Positions 1 to 7,485 of a stretch of DNA of 27,333 bases are shown piece by piece; positions within the stretch are counted from its first letter, which is position 1; every line of letters begins with the position of its first letter. Location of the stretch: NCBI GenBank assembly GCA_036308445.1, contig JAXJVS010000165.1:1-27333 (forward strand). Reading direction: 5' to 3'. This stretch comes from MGBC113645 sp036308445 (lineage in GTDB: Bacteria; Bacillota_I; Bacilli_A; Erysipelotrichales; Coprobacillaceae). The notes below the pieces were generated by a model. It saw only the letters and a list, made by a program, of their open reading frames with translations, searched no databases and had not been told where the DNA came from. The position numbers were made by a program, and so were the translations under genes.

Positions 1-38
1 CCTAATTCATTGAAAACTTCTTTAATTTTTGCATCCAT
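1..38 (-). CDS. 5' end of an unidentified gene, running off the window
   Basis: Only the first 12 codons are visible: ATG at 38-36, reading MDAKIKEVFNEL. A strong ribosome binding site (GGAGGTG, plus-strand positions 43-49) lies just upstream, and behind it is an excellent promoter inside a long dyad (see 52-99). The protein cannot be identified from so few residues. A short gene behind a promoter covered by a symmetrical operator is the usual arrangement for an autoregulated regulator (MarR-like, for example), but this is inference from context only. Confidence 0.6.
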   Translation of the reverse strand, partial: MDAKIKEVFNEL

Positions 39-51
39 AATTCACCTCCAG

Positions 52-99
52 ATACTTAGTACACTAATAAGTATAGTTAGTATGCTAAGTATTGTCAAT
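52..99 (-). promoter_or_regulatory. Promoter embedded in a long imperfect palindrome (operator)
   Basis: On the minus strand there is a TTGACA -35 box (99-94), an 18-nt spacer and a TATACT -10 box (75-70). The segment 52-92 is a dyad centred on base 72. Its outer arms ATACTTAG/CTAAGTAT (52-59 and 85-92) are perfect, and its inner arms ACTAA/TTAGT (63-67 and 77-81) are also perfect. The dyad covers the -10 box and most of the spacer, so a bound dimer or pair of dimers would block RNA polymerase. The likely target is the partial gene starting at 38. Confidence 0.7.
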
Positions 100-111
100 G
101 TATAAACATTA

Positions 112-245
112 TTCCTTATTTATATACTGGTTAATGATATTTTCTATTTCTAACTCAGTAATATTTCCTCTATCAGTTCAGATTCTAATGACATTATACC
201 TTGTATATAATCAACAATCACTAGAATAGAATTTTTCAAATAATC
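112..245 (-). other. Possible decayed gene remnant
   Basis: Between the proS terminator and the operator region the minus strand has about 30 coding-like codons (245 to about 150, residues such as DYLKNSILVIVDYIQ). A stop follows, and a second frame then continues with TELEIENIINQYINKE and a stop at about 112. The two segments could be one open frame joined by a small deletion. There is no start codon with a ribosome binding site and I recognise no family. It may equally be chance open sequence in AT-rich DNA. Confidence 0.2.
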
Positions 246-253
246 ACTTTTCT

Positions 254-283
254 TAAAAAAAGACTTATCATTCGATAAGTCTT
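254..283 (-). terminator. Intrinsic terminator of proS
   Basis: A perfect 10-bp stem, AAGACTTATC/GATAAGTCTT, with a 4-nt loop (260-283) is followed on the minus strand by seven U residues (254-260). It overlaps the proS stop codon. Confidence 0.9.
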
Positions 284-1721
284 AATAAGCTCTTGCAAAA
301 TAAACAATATGTTTTGCTTTCTTACCACAAATAGGACATACACCTTCAGCTTCAACTGTAGTATCAATACAGCGAGAAGTAGCAGCAGTATCTTCTTTTA
401 TTTTAACTTCGCATTCTTCATCACCACACCAAGGCATTTTTATATATCCACCCTTAGTATTTAATACTTCTTTGAATTCTTCGAAAGTTGTGACATTAGT
501 AATATGTTCATTTCTAAATGATAATGCTTTTGTATACATTTCTTCATGAATTTCATCTAATAATTTAGCAATCACTTCTGGTAAATTTTCATCCAATGTT
601 AAAGTGATTTTTTCACCATTAACACGTTTTGCTACGACACATTGTCCATTTTGTAAATCTCTAGGTCCTATTTCTAATCTTAAAGGAATTCCTCTCATTT
701 CAGCTTCAGAGAATTTCCATCCTGGTGTTTTATCACTAGCATCTACCGATACTCTAATTCCAGCTGCTTTTAAGGAATCTGCAATTTCATTAGCTTTATC
801 TAAGATTCCTTCTTTATGTTGTTGAATAGGAATAATCATCACTTGTGTAGGAGCAACTCTTGGTGGTAATACTAATCCATTATCATCACCATGTACCATG
901 ATAATAGCTCCTAATAATCTTGTAGAAACTCCCCATGATGTCTGATGAACATGTTTTAACTTGTTATCTTTATCTAAGAATTTCATATCAAATGCTTTTG
1001 CAAATCCATCACCAAAATAATGAGAAGTCCCTGATTGTAAAGCTTTACCATCATGCATTAAAGCTTCAATAGTATATGTTTCTACAGCTCCTGCAAATTT
1101 TTCTCTTTCAGTTTTTCTACCAGTAACCATTGGAATAGCTAATAATTCTCTAGCTGTTTCTTCATAAATTCCAAGCATTCTCATAGTTTCTTCTCTTGCT
1201 TCTTGTTCAGTAGCATGAATTGTATGACCTTCTTGCCATAAGAATTCAGAACCTCTTAAGAATGGTCTTGTTGTTTTTTCCCAACGAACGACACTACACC
1301 ATTGATTATATAATTTAGGTAAATCTCTATATGAGTTTACAATTTTTGCATAATGTTCACAAAATAATGTTTCTGAAGTAGGACGAATAATTAAATTCTC
1401 TTCTAAATTATCTAATCCACCTCTAGTGACAACTGCACATTCAGGAGCAAATCCTTCAACGTGATCAGCTTCTTTTTTTAGTAATGATTCAGGAATTAAC
1501 ATCGGCATATAAACATTCTGATGTCCTGTTTCTTTAAATTTTTTATCCATATATGCTTGAATCATTTCCCATAAAGCATACCCATATGGACGATAAATAA
1601 TGAATCCTTTAACACTCGAATAATCCATTAATTCAGCTTTACGACAAACATCTGTATACCACTTAGCAAAGTCTTCATCTCTAGATGTTATCGCATCATT
1701 TTTTATATTATTTTTTGCCAT
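282..1721 (-). CDS. proS: Prolyl-tRNA synthetase, eukaryote/archaeal type
   Basis: This cytoplasmic enzyme charges tRNA-Pro with proline. The 479-aa length and motifs match the short ProRS class lacking the bacterial editing insertion. The class II motif 2 is seen around residues 145-165 (RWEKTTRPFLRGSEF, WQEGHT). Motif 3 lies in the segment GVSTRLLGAIIMVHGDDNG. The anticodon-binding domain follows, then a C-terminal zinc-type module with Cys432, Cys437, Cys462 and Cys465, and the chain ends in YFARAY as this class usually ends in Tyr. The ATG has an upstream GAGGGAGAG ribosome binding site. The gene has its own promoter (1750-1777) and terminator, so it appears monocistronic. I saw no T-box leader in the short upstream gap. 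Confidence 0.97.
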   Translation of the reverse strand: MAKNNIKNDAITSRDEDFAKWYTDVCRKAELMDYSSVKGFIIYRPYGYALWEMIQAYMDKKFKETGHQNVYMPMLIPESLLKKEADHVEGFAPECAVVTRGGLDNLEENLIIRPTSETLFCEHYAKIVNSYRDLPKLYNQWCSVVRWEKTTRPFLRGSEFLWQEGHTIHATEQEAREETMRMLGIYEETARELLAIPMVTGRKTEREKFAGAVETYTIEALMHDGKALQSGTSHYFGDGFAKAFDMKFLDKDNKLKHVHQTSWGVSTRLLGAIIMVHGDDNGLVLPPRVAPTQVMIIPIQQHKEGILDKANEIADSLKAAGIRVSVDASDKTPGWKFSEAEMRGIPLRLEIGPRDLQNGQCVVAKRVNGEKITLTLDENLPEVIAKLLDEIHEEMYTKALSFRNEHITNVTTFEEFKEVLNTKGGYIKMPWCGDEECEVKIKEDTAATSRCIDTTVEAEGVCPICGKKAKHIVYFARAY

Positions 1722-1749
1722 ATTCTCTCCCTCTTTCTATTTTTATCAT

Positions 1750-1777
1750 ATTATACAAGAATTTTGACTTTTTACAA
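1750..1777 (-). promoter_or_regulatory. Promoter of proS
   Basis: On the minus strand: TTGTAA -35 (1777-1772), 16-nt spacer, TATAAT -10 (1755-1750), about 28 bases before the proS ATG. Confidence 0.65.
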
Positions 1778-1780
1778 TCT

Positions 1781-2137
1781 CTATCTCTTTTTTCTTCTCT
1801 TCTTTTTTACACTCAAACCTTCTTCATCACCTTTAAAGAAAGTATAATCAGATAACTCATATGTCTCATATCCTAATTTAGCTACTGCTTTTGCAGCATT
1901 ATTCGCTTTACCAAGCATAATTGAATAAAAGTAATATTTAATACTTTTATCAGGATAGTATTCTTTAAAATCTTTTACTAATCTATATGGTAGGTTTTCT
2001 GAACCCATTATATGTCTTTCATCATAACTCTTTAACTCATCCACATTAATAATCATAATCCCTTCAGGATCATTTAAATAGTTTTGATAAGCTTCATTTA
2101 CATCTAATTTTTCAATCTTTTTAAATAAGCCAAACAT
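1781..2137 (-). CDS. Rhodanese-like protein without the catalytic cysteine
   Basis: This 118-aa protein has the rhodanese fold pattern: the acidic strand before the first helix (IMIINVDELKSYDERHI, including the DERHI element), then GSENLPY, then a helix ending AAKAVAKLGYETYEL. The active-site loop that should carry Cys (usual form CxxGxRS) reads YYFYSIMLGKANN here, with Phe70 at the Cys position and a loop about two residues longer. Sulfur transfer is therefore unlikely, and a binding or scaffolding role is more plausible. The tail is strongly basic (KKKRRKKR), suggesting contact with nucleic acid or membrane. The ATG at 2137 has a GGAGGAATACG ribosome binding site. The gene lies directly upstream of proS on the same strand, 59 bases away. 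Confidence 0.75.
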   Translation of the reverse strand: MFGLFKKIEKLDVNEAYQNYLNDPEGIMIINVDELKSYDERHIMGSENLPYRLVKDFKEYYPDKSIKYYFYSIMLGKANNAAKAVAKLGYETYELSDYTFFKGDEEGLSVKKKRRKKR

Positions 2138-2187
2138 CGTATTCCTCCAATCTTCTATATAATAACACGATATTTATCATTTTTCTA

Positions 2188-2216
2188 TTGATTTTCTATT
2201 TTTATTGTGATATTAT
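2188..2216 (+). promoter_or_regulatory. Promoter of tRNA-Trp
   Basis: TTGATT -35 (2188-2193), 17-nt spacer and TATTAT -10 (2211-2216), about 30 bases before the mature tRNA 5' end. Confidence 0.7.
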
Positions 2217-2247
2217 ATACGAGCAGTGAAAAATACTGATTAAAAAT

Positions 2248-2321
2248 AGGGGTATGGTTCAATGGTAGAGCATCGGTCTCCAAAACCGTTGATGCGGGTT
2301 CGATTCCTGCTACCCCTGCCA
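2248..2321 (+). tRNA. tRNA-Trp (anticodon CCA)
   Basis: The 74-nt cloverleaf folds completely. The acceptor stem is AGGGGTA/TACCCCT with discriminator G at 2318 and CCA encoded at 2319-2321. The D arm is GTTC/GAGC. The anticodon loop CTCCAAA carries CCA, and the T arm is GCGGG/CCTGC with loop TTCGATT. The outermost anticodon-stem pair (27-43) is a T-T mismatch, leaving four strong pairs. A promoter and an intrinsic terminator flank the gene, so it is transcribed alone. Confidence 0.97.
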
Positions 2322-2333
2322 TGAGAGAATAAG

Positions 2334-2358
2334 CCTTGATTATATCAAGGTTTTTTTT
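2334..2358 (+). terminator. Intrinsic terminator of tRNA-Trp
   Basis: A 7-bp stem, CCTTGAT/ATCAAGG (2334-2340 and 2344-2350), with loop TAT is followed by eight T residues. Confidence 0.9.
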
Positions 2359-2678
2359 ATTTTATAAAATTAATATTTTTACTTGTAAGCTGCAAAAACA
2401 AACATGAAAACTATAACAGATTTTATAAGTTAGACTATAATAAATATGTACTACTTTTCACAAAGTATGAAATTGAATACTGAAAAAATGGGCAATACCA
2501 TATAAGCGACTTTAAGTCATTTATAATTATAAAAGTTACACATTACATAGCTTTATTTACCCATCAATTTACAATCAACATAAATTATTAAAATATATTT
2601 TATCTCTTCCGTCATTCTATGAATTACAATTTAGACAATGAAAGAATATCAATCCTTCATTAATCATTAAAAATATTC
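2359..2678. other. Gene-poor AT-rich stretch
   Basis: I see no convincing gene or RNA in these 320 bases. There is a 12-codon plus-strand ORF at 2467-2505 (MKLNTEKMGNTI), and an inverted repeat AAGAATAT/ATATTCTT (2642-2649 and 2673-2680) that could end the holin transcript but lacks a clear U tract. Together with the orphan holin that follows, the stretch looks like eroded mobile DNA. Confidence 0.4.
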
Positions 2679-2882
2679 TTAAGTGACATCATTCTCTTTG
2701 ATTTCTGGTAAACCAGTAATACTTGTTAAAACTGATGAAATACCAGCAGTCAACGAAATAGAAATAATGGCTAGCCAATTCATATCAGTTACCATATTAC
2801 CAACAGTCATTAATGATAAAGCAGTTTGTGCCATTGTTTTTACTGCTCTTACAGCTGCAGCTTTTAACCATTTTTTATTCAT
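2679..2882 (-). CDS. Phage holin, r1t type (orphan)
   Basis: This 67-aa membrane protein matches the small holins of the r1t family. It starts MNKKWLKAAAVRAVKTMAQT and has a TALSLMTVG segment. A second hydrophobic segment (NWLAIISISLTAGISSVLTS) follows, and the chain ends SITGLPE before a short charged tail. Holins make pores in the inner membrane that release an endolysin. I chose the ATG at 2882 because a GGAGGGGATAAC ribosome binding site precedes it and it gives the family N-terminus; an upstream in-frame extension to 2996 has no family resemblance. No endolysin or other phage gene lies nearby, so this is a prophage remnant or a domesticated holin. Confidence 0.85.
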   Translation of the reverse strand: MNKKWLKAAAVRAVKTMAQTALSLMTVGNMVTDMNWLAIISISLTAGISSVLTSITGLPEIKENDVT

Positions 2883-3036
2883 GTTATCCCCTCCTCTAAA
2901 TTTAGCATATACGTGATACTTACTAGCTGTGCAGATAACAAGCCTATCTTTTTCATATGACTTCTTAACATCTATTACCAAAACTCGTAATAACAATATT
3001 TAATACAAATTCTCCTTAGCAATTAAGAGAAGCGAG

Positions 3037-3144
3037 GTGAAGGAAAAGAAAGTAATAAAATCTTTCATTGCTCTAAAATCTATAGATATTATTTCATCTA
3101 TGATTATTATTGCTTTTATATTTTTTCAGCATTTGACTTTATGA
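3037..3144 (+). CDS. Possible small hydrophobic peptide
   Basis: A GTG-started ORF of 35 codons encodes a basic N-terminus (MKEKKVIKS) followed by one hydrophobic segment (IDIISSMIIIAFIFF) and stops at 3144. The layout resembles small membrane peptides such as type I toxins, but the ribosome binding site is weak (AAGAGAAGCGAG) and I recognise no family. In AT-rich DNA such an ORF can arise by chance. Confidence 0.2.
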   Translation: MKEKKVIKSFIALKSIDIISSMIIIAFIFFQHLTL

Positions 3145-3162
3145 TTAGAAATTCTTATCTAA

Positions 3163-3189
3163 TAAAAAAAGTCATCTAATGATGACTTT
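3163..3189 (-). terminator. Intrinsic terminator of nagB
   Basis: An 8-bp stem, AAGTCATC/GATGACTT (3169-3176 and 3181-3188), with a 4-nt loop is followed on the minus strand by a U tract (3163-3170). Confidence 0.85.
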
Positions 3190-3195
3190 CATACA

Positions 3196-3927
3196 TTATT
3201 TAGTTAATAATGATGCAGCTGCTTCATCTACAACTAATACTACATCTGGATGGTTTTGTAATGCACTTGCTGGTAATTCAACAGTTGGTTCATCTTCTAC
3301 CATTCCTTTAACAGCTTTAGCTTTTCCTTCACCACAAGCAATTAGTAATACTTTTTTAGCATTCATAATATTAGCAATTCCCATAGTTACAGCATGTGTT
3401 GGAACTTCTTCGATTTTTCCATCAAAGAATAAACGAGCATTATCTTCAATAGTAGATTGTTTTAATTTGATGTAATGAGTAGTTGAATCAAATGATGTAC
3501 CTGGTTCATTGAATCCGATATGTCCATTAGATCCAATTCCTAATAATTGTAAATCCACTACATTTTCATCTAATAATTTGTTGTAAGCAGCACATTCTTC
3601 TTCAATACTTCCTTGTCCTTTAGGTACATGAACATTGTTCATATCAATATCTAATTCATTGAATAAGTTACTGCACATAAAGTAGTGATAACTTTGTGGA
3701 TGTGATTGAGCTAATCCATAGTATTCATCTAAGTTAAAAGTTTTAATATTTTTATAAGATGTACCATTAACTTTATGATCTTCTCTCATTAATTCATACA
3801 ATCTAATTGGAGTTGATCCAGTTGCTAAACCTAAATTCGAATTAGGATTTCCTTTCACTTGTTCTAGCATAATTTCGCAAGCTTTTTGACTTGCTTCTTC
3901 ATAATCTTTCACAATAATTAATTTCAT
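3196..3927 (-). CDS. nagB: Glucosamine-6-phosphate deaminase
   Basis: NagB converts glucosamine-6-phosphate to fructose-6-phosphate and ammonia, feeding amino-sugar carbon into glycolysis. The 243-aa protein carries the family motifs. These are LGLATGSTP near residue 35 (phosphate binding), NLDEYYGL near 65-72 (catalytic base Asp67), and GIGSNGHIGFNEP near 130-142 with His136 and Glu141. Asn134 sits where the E. coli enzyme has an Asp; from memory this is common in Gram-positive NagB and I do not count it as inactivating. I moved the start to the ATG at 3927 because AGGAGGG (3935-3941) lies at normal spacing. A TATAAT -10 candidate is at 3959-3954. No nagA is adjacent. Confidence 0.95.
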   Translation of the reverse strand: MKLIIVKDYEEASQKACEIMLEQVKGNPNSNLGLATGSTPIRLYELMREDHKVNGTSYKNIKTFNLDEYYGLAQSHPQSYHYFMCSNLFNELDIDMNNVHVPKGQGSIEEECAAYNKLLDENVVDLQLLGIGSNGHIGFNEPGTSFDSTTHYIKLKQSTIEDNARLFFDGKIEEVPTHAVTMGIANIMNAKKVLLIACGEGKAKAVKGMVEDEPTVELPASALQNHPDVVLVVDEAAASLLTK

Positions 3928-4174
3928 TGGCTTTGTCCCTCCTACCAATAATAATTATACAATAAACAACATACATAAAAAAGACATTTTTATATTATTT
4001 TTTCATTTTATGAAAATACATTGCATTTATATCAGACTTATATTTGGCATTATTTTCAAAAAATATTAACAATTTCTTTATTTTTTATAGATAAATGTGA
4101 ATGAAATAATATTAATTCTTTATTTTCATCTCAAAATATTGTAAAATAGAAGTATATATGGAGGTAGGTCGAAA

Positions 4175-5887
4175 ATGACAAAAATTAATGGAATTGGGGC
4201 ATCTAATGGTATTGCTATTGCAAAAGCATATAAATTAGTAATGCCAGATTTAACTGTAACTAAAACAGTTATTGAAGATGTAGAAAGTGAAATCAAAAAA
4301 TATGAAGCTGCAATGGAACAAACTGCAAAAGAATTAGCATTAATCAAAGAAGCTGCTTCAAAAAATTTATCACCAGAAGAAGCTGCTGTATTTGATGCTC
4401 ATGCATTAGTATTAGCAGACCCTGAAATGAAAACTCAAGTTGAAGACAAAATCAAAAACGAAAAAGTTAATGCCGAATCTGCATTAGAAGATGTAGCTAA
4501 TAGCTTTGTTATGATTTTTGAATCAATGGGTGACGAATATTTCAGAGAAAGAGCTGCTGATATCAAAGACGTTTCTCGTCGTTTATTAGCTAACTTACTT
4601 GGTAAACCATTACCAAATCCTGCTTTAATTGATGAAGAAGTAGTTATTATTGCTGATGATTTAACTCCTTCTGATACTGCTCAATTAAACAAAAACTTTG
4701 TAAGAGGATTTGCTACTAACATTGGTGGTAGAACTTCTCACTCTGCAATCATGGCTAGAAGTTTAGAAATCCCTGCTGTAGTTGCATGTAAAACAATTAC
4801 TGAAGATGTAAATGATGGAGATATGATTGTATTAGATGGTATTGAAGGTGTTGTTGTTATCAATCCTGATGAAGATACAGTTAAAGCATATACTACTAAA
4901 CGTGATGAATTCATCGCTTACAAAGAAGAATTAAAGAAATTAGTTAATGAAAAAACTGTTTCTACAGATGGTCATCATGTAGAATTAGTAGCTAATATTG
5001 GTGGTGCTAAAGATTTACCAGGTGTTAAAGAAAATGGTGCTGAAGGTGTTGGTTTATTTAGAACTGAATTCTTATACATGGAATCTGCAGATTTACCAAC
5101 TGAAGAAAGACAATTTGAAGTTTACAAAGAAATCTTAGAAGCATTAGAAGGTAAACCAGTTGTAGTTAGAACATTAGACATCGGTGGAGATAAAGAAATC
5201 GAAGCTATTGATTTACCAAAAGAAATGAACCCATTCTTAGGTGTTCGTGCTGTACGTTTATGTTTCCAAAGAGAAGATATCTTTAGAACTCAATTAAGAG
5301 CTTTATTAAGAGCTAGTGTTTATGGTGATTTAAGAATCATGTTCCCTATGATTGCTACTTTACAAGAATTTAGAAAAGCTAAGGGAATCTTAATGGAAGA
5401 AAAAGAAAAATTAGTTGCTGAAGGTGTAGAAGTTTCTGATACAATTCAAGTTGGTATCATGATCGAAATTCCTGCTGCTGCTGTATTAGCTGATCAATTT
5501 GCTAAAGAAGTTGATTTCTTCTCAATCGGAACTAATGACTTAATCCAATACACATTTGCTGCTGACAGAATGTCTTCAGGTGTATCTTACTTATATCAAC
5601 CATACAACCCATCAATCTTAAGATTATTAAAACATGTAATCGATTCTGCTCACAAAGAAGGTAAATGGGCTGGTATGTGTGGAGAAATGGCTGGAGAACA
5701 AATGGCTGCTCCATTATTATTAGGTTTAGGACTTGATGAATTCTCTATGTCTGCTACTTCAGTATTAGCTCAAAGAAAATTAATCAGAAACTTATCTAAA
5801 GCTGATATGGAAGAATTAGCTAACAAAGCTTTAAACTGTGGAACTATGGAAGAAGTAGTTGCATTAGTTAAAGAAGTTGTAGAATAA
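4175..5887 (+). CDS. ptsI: PTS enzyme I (phosphoenolpyruvate-protein phosphotransferase)
   Basis: Enzyme I takes phosphate from PEP and passes it to HPr, driving all PTS sugar uptake. The 570-aa length is normal. The HPr-binding N-terminal domain is followed by the phosphohistidine motif GGRTSHSAIMAR with His189, the same number as in E. coli. The C-terminal PEP-binding barrel shows GLFRTEFLYM, the signature DFFSIGTNDLIQYTFAADR, and GMCGEMAGE with the active-site Cys. The ribosome binding site GGAGG is at 4160-4164. No ptsH is adjacent, so HPr must be encoded elsewhere. The gene is monocistronic, ending in a strong terminator. Codon choice is uniform (TTA for Leu, GAA for Glu), typical of a highly expressed gene in this genome. 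Confidence 0.97.
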   Translation: MTKINGIGASNGIAIAKAYKLVMPDLTVTKTVIEDVESEIKKYEAAMEQTAKELALIKEAASKNLSPEEAAVFDAHALVLADPEMKTQVEDKIKNEKVNAESALEDVANSFVMIFESMGDEYFRERAADIKDVSRRLLANLLGKPLPNPALIDEEVVIIADDLTPSDTAQLNKNFVRGFATNIGGRTSHSAIMARSLEIPAVVACKTITEDVNDGDMIVLDGIEGVVVINPDEDTVKAYTTKRDEFIAYKEELKKLVNEKTVSTDGHHVELVANIGGAKDLPGVKENGAEGVGLFRTEFLYMESADLPTEERQFEVYKEILEALEGKPVVVRTLDIGGDKEIEAIDLPKEMNPFLGVRAVRLCFQREDIFRTQLRALLRASVYGDLRIMFPMIATLQEFRKAKGILMEEKEKLVAEGVEVSDTIQVGIMIEIPAAAVLADQFAKEVDFFSIGTNDLIQYTFAADRMSSGVSYLYQPYNPSILRLLKHVIDSAHKEGKWAGMCGEMAGEQMAAPLLLGLGLDEFSMSATSVLAQRKLIRNLSKADMEELANKALNCGTMEEVVALVKEVVE

Positions 5888-5898
5888 TAAAAAATAAA

Positions 5899-5925
5899 AC
5901 AACGGAGTCAATCCGTTGTTTTTTT
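5899..5925 (+). terminator. Bidirectional terminator between ptsI and the PspC gene
   Basis: An 8-bp stem, ACAACGGA/TCCGTTGT (5899-5906 and 5912-5919), is followed by T7 on the plus strand. A run of As precedes it, so it can also end the convergent operon from the minus strand. Confidence 0.9.
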
Positions 5926-6115
5926 ATTGATATGGATTTTTTGGAACAATTAATGAACCTATAATATAAGCTAGTAAGCCACTTCCCCATCCTAGACATA
6001 AAGCAACAGCTATAATTCTAACAATACTTGGATCAATATTAAAGTATTCTGCTATACCACCACATAATCCTGTAATCATAACATCTTTGTTTGAACGATA
6101 TAATCTTTTTTCCAT
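5924..6115 (-). CDS. Short PspC-domain membrane protein
   Basis: This 63-aa protein is essentially one PspC domain. It has the N-terminal KRLYRSNKDVMITGLCGGIAEYF signature (split here over residues 3-25), DPSIVRII, then one hydrophobic segment (ALCLGWGSGLLAYIIGSLIVP). PspC domains act in envelope-stress sensing in proteobacteria; in Firmicutes, stand-alone copies commonly sit in operons with PadR, DUF1700 and DUF4097 genes, as here. It is the last gene of the four-gene operon, starting 3 bases after the preceding stop. Its ribosome binding site (AAGGAGG) lies in the end of the DUF4097 gene. Confidence 0.9.
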   Translation of the reverse strand: MEKRLYRSNKDVMITGLCGGIAEYFNIDPSIVRIIAVALCLGWGSGLLAYIIGSLIVPKNPYQ

Positions 6116-6118
6116 ATT

Positions 6119-6829
6119 TTATTCCTCCTTAATCTTAACATTACCCATTCCACAATTAATATCTATAAAACAATCTTTATCATCAATAACAGATTGACTT
6201 TGAGCAACACCACTATACTCATCATCACCAATAACAACATTTCCCATACCACAATCAACTTTATAACCAAAATCAACCAATTGGCTTTTCAGTTTAACAT
6301 CTACATTACCTATACCACAATCAATTTTCATACCATTTCTAATATTGAGATTCAATACTTTCAATTCACCAGCACCAACTTTTGCATCCAAATAGATAGT
6401 ATTCACTGAACTCACTATTAATTGACCAAACCCTGTTTTTAAACTTGTAGATTCAAACATATAATTTTCTGGTACCTCAATAACTATATTCAATGTCTTA
6501 TTTTTATCTATCCATGAATTGTTTTGTTTAATATTTAAACAATTATCATCAAGAAATATTTCACAATAATCTTTATCAGATACTTTAACTGCTACATCTT
6601 TTTTATTTTTTTCTATCACTTCAATTTTAGCACTCATAACATCTATATTAAGTGCATTTATTTCTTCTATAGAGTAATTATCTTTTAAAGAATAATTGAT
6701 ATTTGATTCAAACTCTTGAATTTCATTAGGAATCAATTTTTGAATTTCATTTTGACCGCCCAAATATAAACCACATACAACGAAAATAAATCCTATAAAA
6801 ATTAAAATAATAAACTTATATTTTTTCAT
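6119..6829 (-). CDS. Membrane-anchored DUF4097-type beta-repeat protein
   Basis: The 236-aa protein has an N-terminal membrane anchor (residues 5-24, IILIFIGFIFVVCGLYLGG), then a region predicted to lie outside the membrane. The C-terminal half is built from repeated strands typical of DUF4097/toast-rack proteins. The motif DCGMGNV or a near copy occurs three times (DCGIGNVDV, DCGMGNVVI, NCGMGNVKI), plus KVGAGELKV and KTGFGQLIV. Such proteins form beta-solenoid-like sheets and are thought to act in envelope sensing with their HAAS and PspC neighbours; no biochemical function is known to me. Its ATG overlaps the preceding stop codon (ATGA), so translation is coupled. Confidence 0.85.
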   Translation of the reverse strand: MKKYKFIILIFIGFIFVVCGLYLGGQNEIQKLIPNEIQEFESNINYSLKDNYSIEEINALNIDVMSAKIEVIEKNKKDVAVKVSDKDYCEIFLDDNCLNIKQNNSWIDKNKTLNIVIEVPENYMFESTSLKTGFGQLIVSSVNTIYLDAKVGAGELKVLNLNIRNGMKIDCGIGNVDVKLKSQLVDFGYKVDCGMGNVVIGDDEYSGVAQSQSVIDDKDCFIDINCGMGNVKIKEE

Positions 6830-7485
6830 GAAGGTATCCTCCTAGCTAATATAGAAGATATCCAGTCTTTAGATGTATTTATTACCTTAGGTATAAATGA
6901 TTTAAAAAACCATTTTGCTGCCATCCCTACTACATTTCCAAACGCTATCAATATTAGTCCAATACCAACAAAAATCAATCCTGCTCCTAAATATTGAAAT
7001 ATATTTAACACTCCAAAAGCAATACAAAGCGCACCAATTACATATAATACAAAAGTTATGATCCAAAAACCAAAGAAAAATAAAACAATTGAAGTTATTA
7101 CCCCAGCCATACCAAAGAGCGCATTCAACAATGAAGATATTGGTACACATAAACAAAGAATTAAAATCAAAAAAATCATTTTATCTTTTTTATTCATCTT
7201 TTCTTTGTTTTTAACTTCTTGTATTTCATTTTTATCTTTATACTTGTTATTAGTTATACCTTCATCTCCAATCTCAATATTCTGTTCAAAGTCATTATTT
7301 AAACTATCTCTAATTATTAAAGATAATTTTTCTGGACTACCTAATGTCTCAATGATTTGAGACTCATTATCATACCCCGCCTCATCAAAATAAGATCGAT
7401 AATAATCTATAGCCTCATCTCTATCTATTTTATCAATATCACTCAACAATTCTTCCAATCGCTTTAAATACTGATTCTTATTCAT
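6826..7485 (-). CDS. HAAS-domain (DUF1700) membrane protein
   Basis: The 219-aa protein begins with a HAAS domain (residues 1-70: MNKNQYLKRLEELL, DEAIDYYRSYFDEAG, IETLGSPEKLSLII). A charged linker and about four hydrophobic segments follow (from about residue 97 to 195). HAAS domains are the usual partners of PadR regulators. I chose the ATG at 7485, preceded by GAGGGGG, which also overlaps the last codons of padR. The upstream in-frame extension to 7533 lies inside padR and is not needed. The C-terminus ends in an amphipathic, Lys/Arg-containing segment. Confidence 0.85.
   Translation of the reverse strand: MNKNQYLKRLEELLSDIDKIDRDEAIDYYRSYFDEAGYDNESQIIETLGSPEKLSLIIRDSLNNDFEQNIEIGDEGITNNKYKDKNEIQEVKNKEKMNKKDKMIFLILILCLCVPISSLLNALFGMAGVITSIVLFFFGFWIITFVLYVIGALCIAFGVLNIFQYLGAGLIFVGIGLILIAFGNVVGMAAKWFFKSFIPKVINTSKDWISSILARRIPS

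Noticed and set aside
604..825. Plus-strand ORF of 73 codons inside proS
   Set aside because: Shadow of proS on the opposite strand with no ribosome binding site or family.
1722..1780. T-box leader for proS
   Set aside because: The 59-base gap holds only a promoter and ribosome binding site, too short for a T-box.
2467..2505. Short plus-strand ORF MKLNTEKMGNTI, reminiscent of the start of some XRE regulators
   Set aside because: Only 12 codons before a stop, and nothing recognisable follows in any frame.
3950..4174. Leader region of ptsI considered for a riboswitch or antiterminator RAT-like element
   Set aside because: I found no stable alternative hairpins or U-tract terminator and no confident promoter in this 225-base AT-rich segment.
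7058..7360. Plus-strand ORF of 100 codons opposite the HAAS gene
   Set aside because: Lies wholly inside a well-supported minus-strand gene; low-complexity composition and no start signal.
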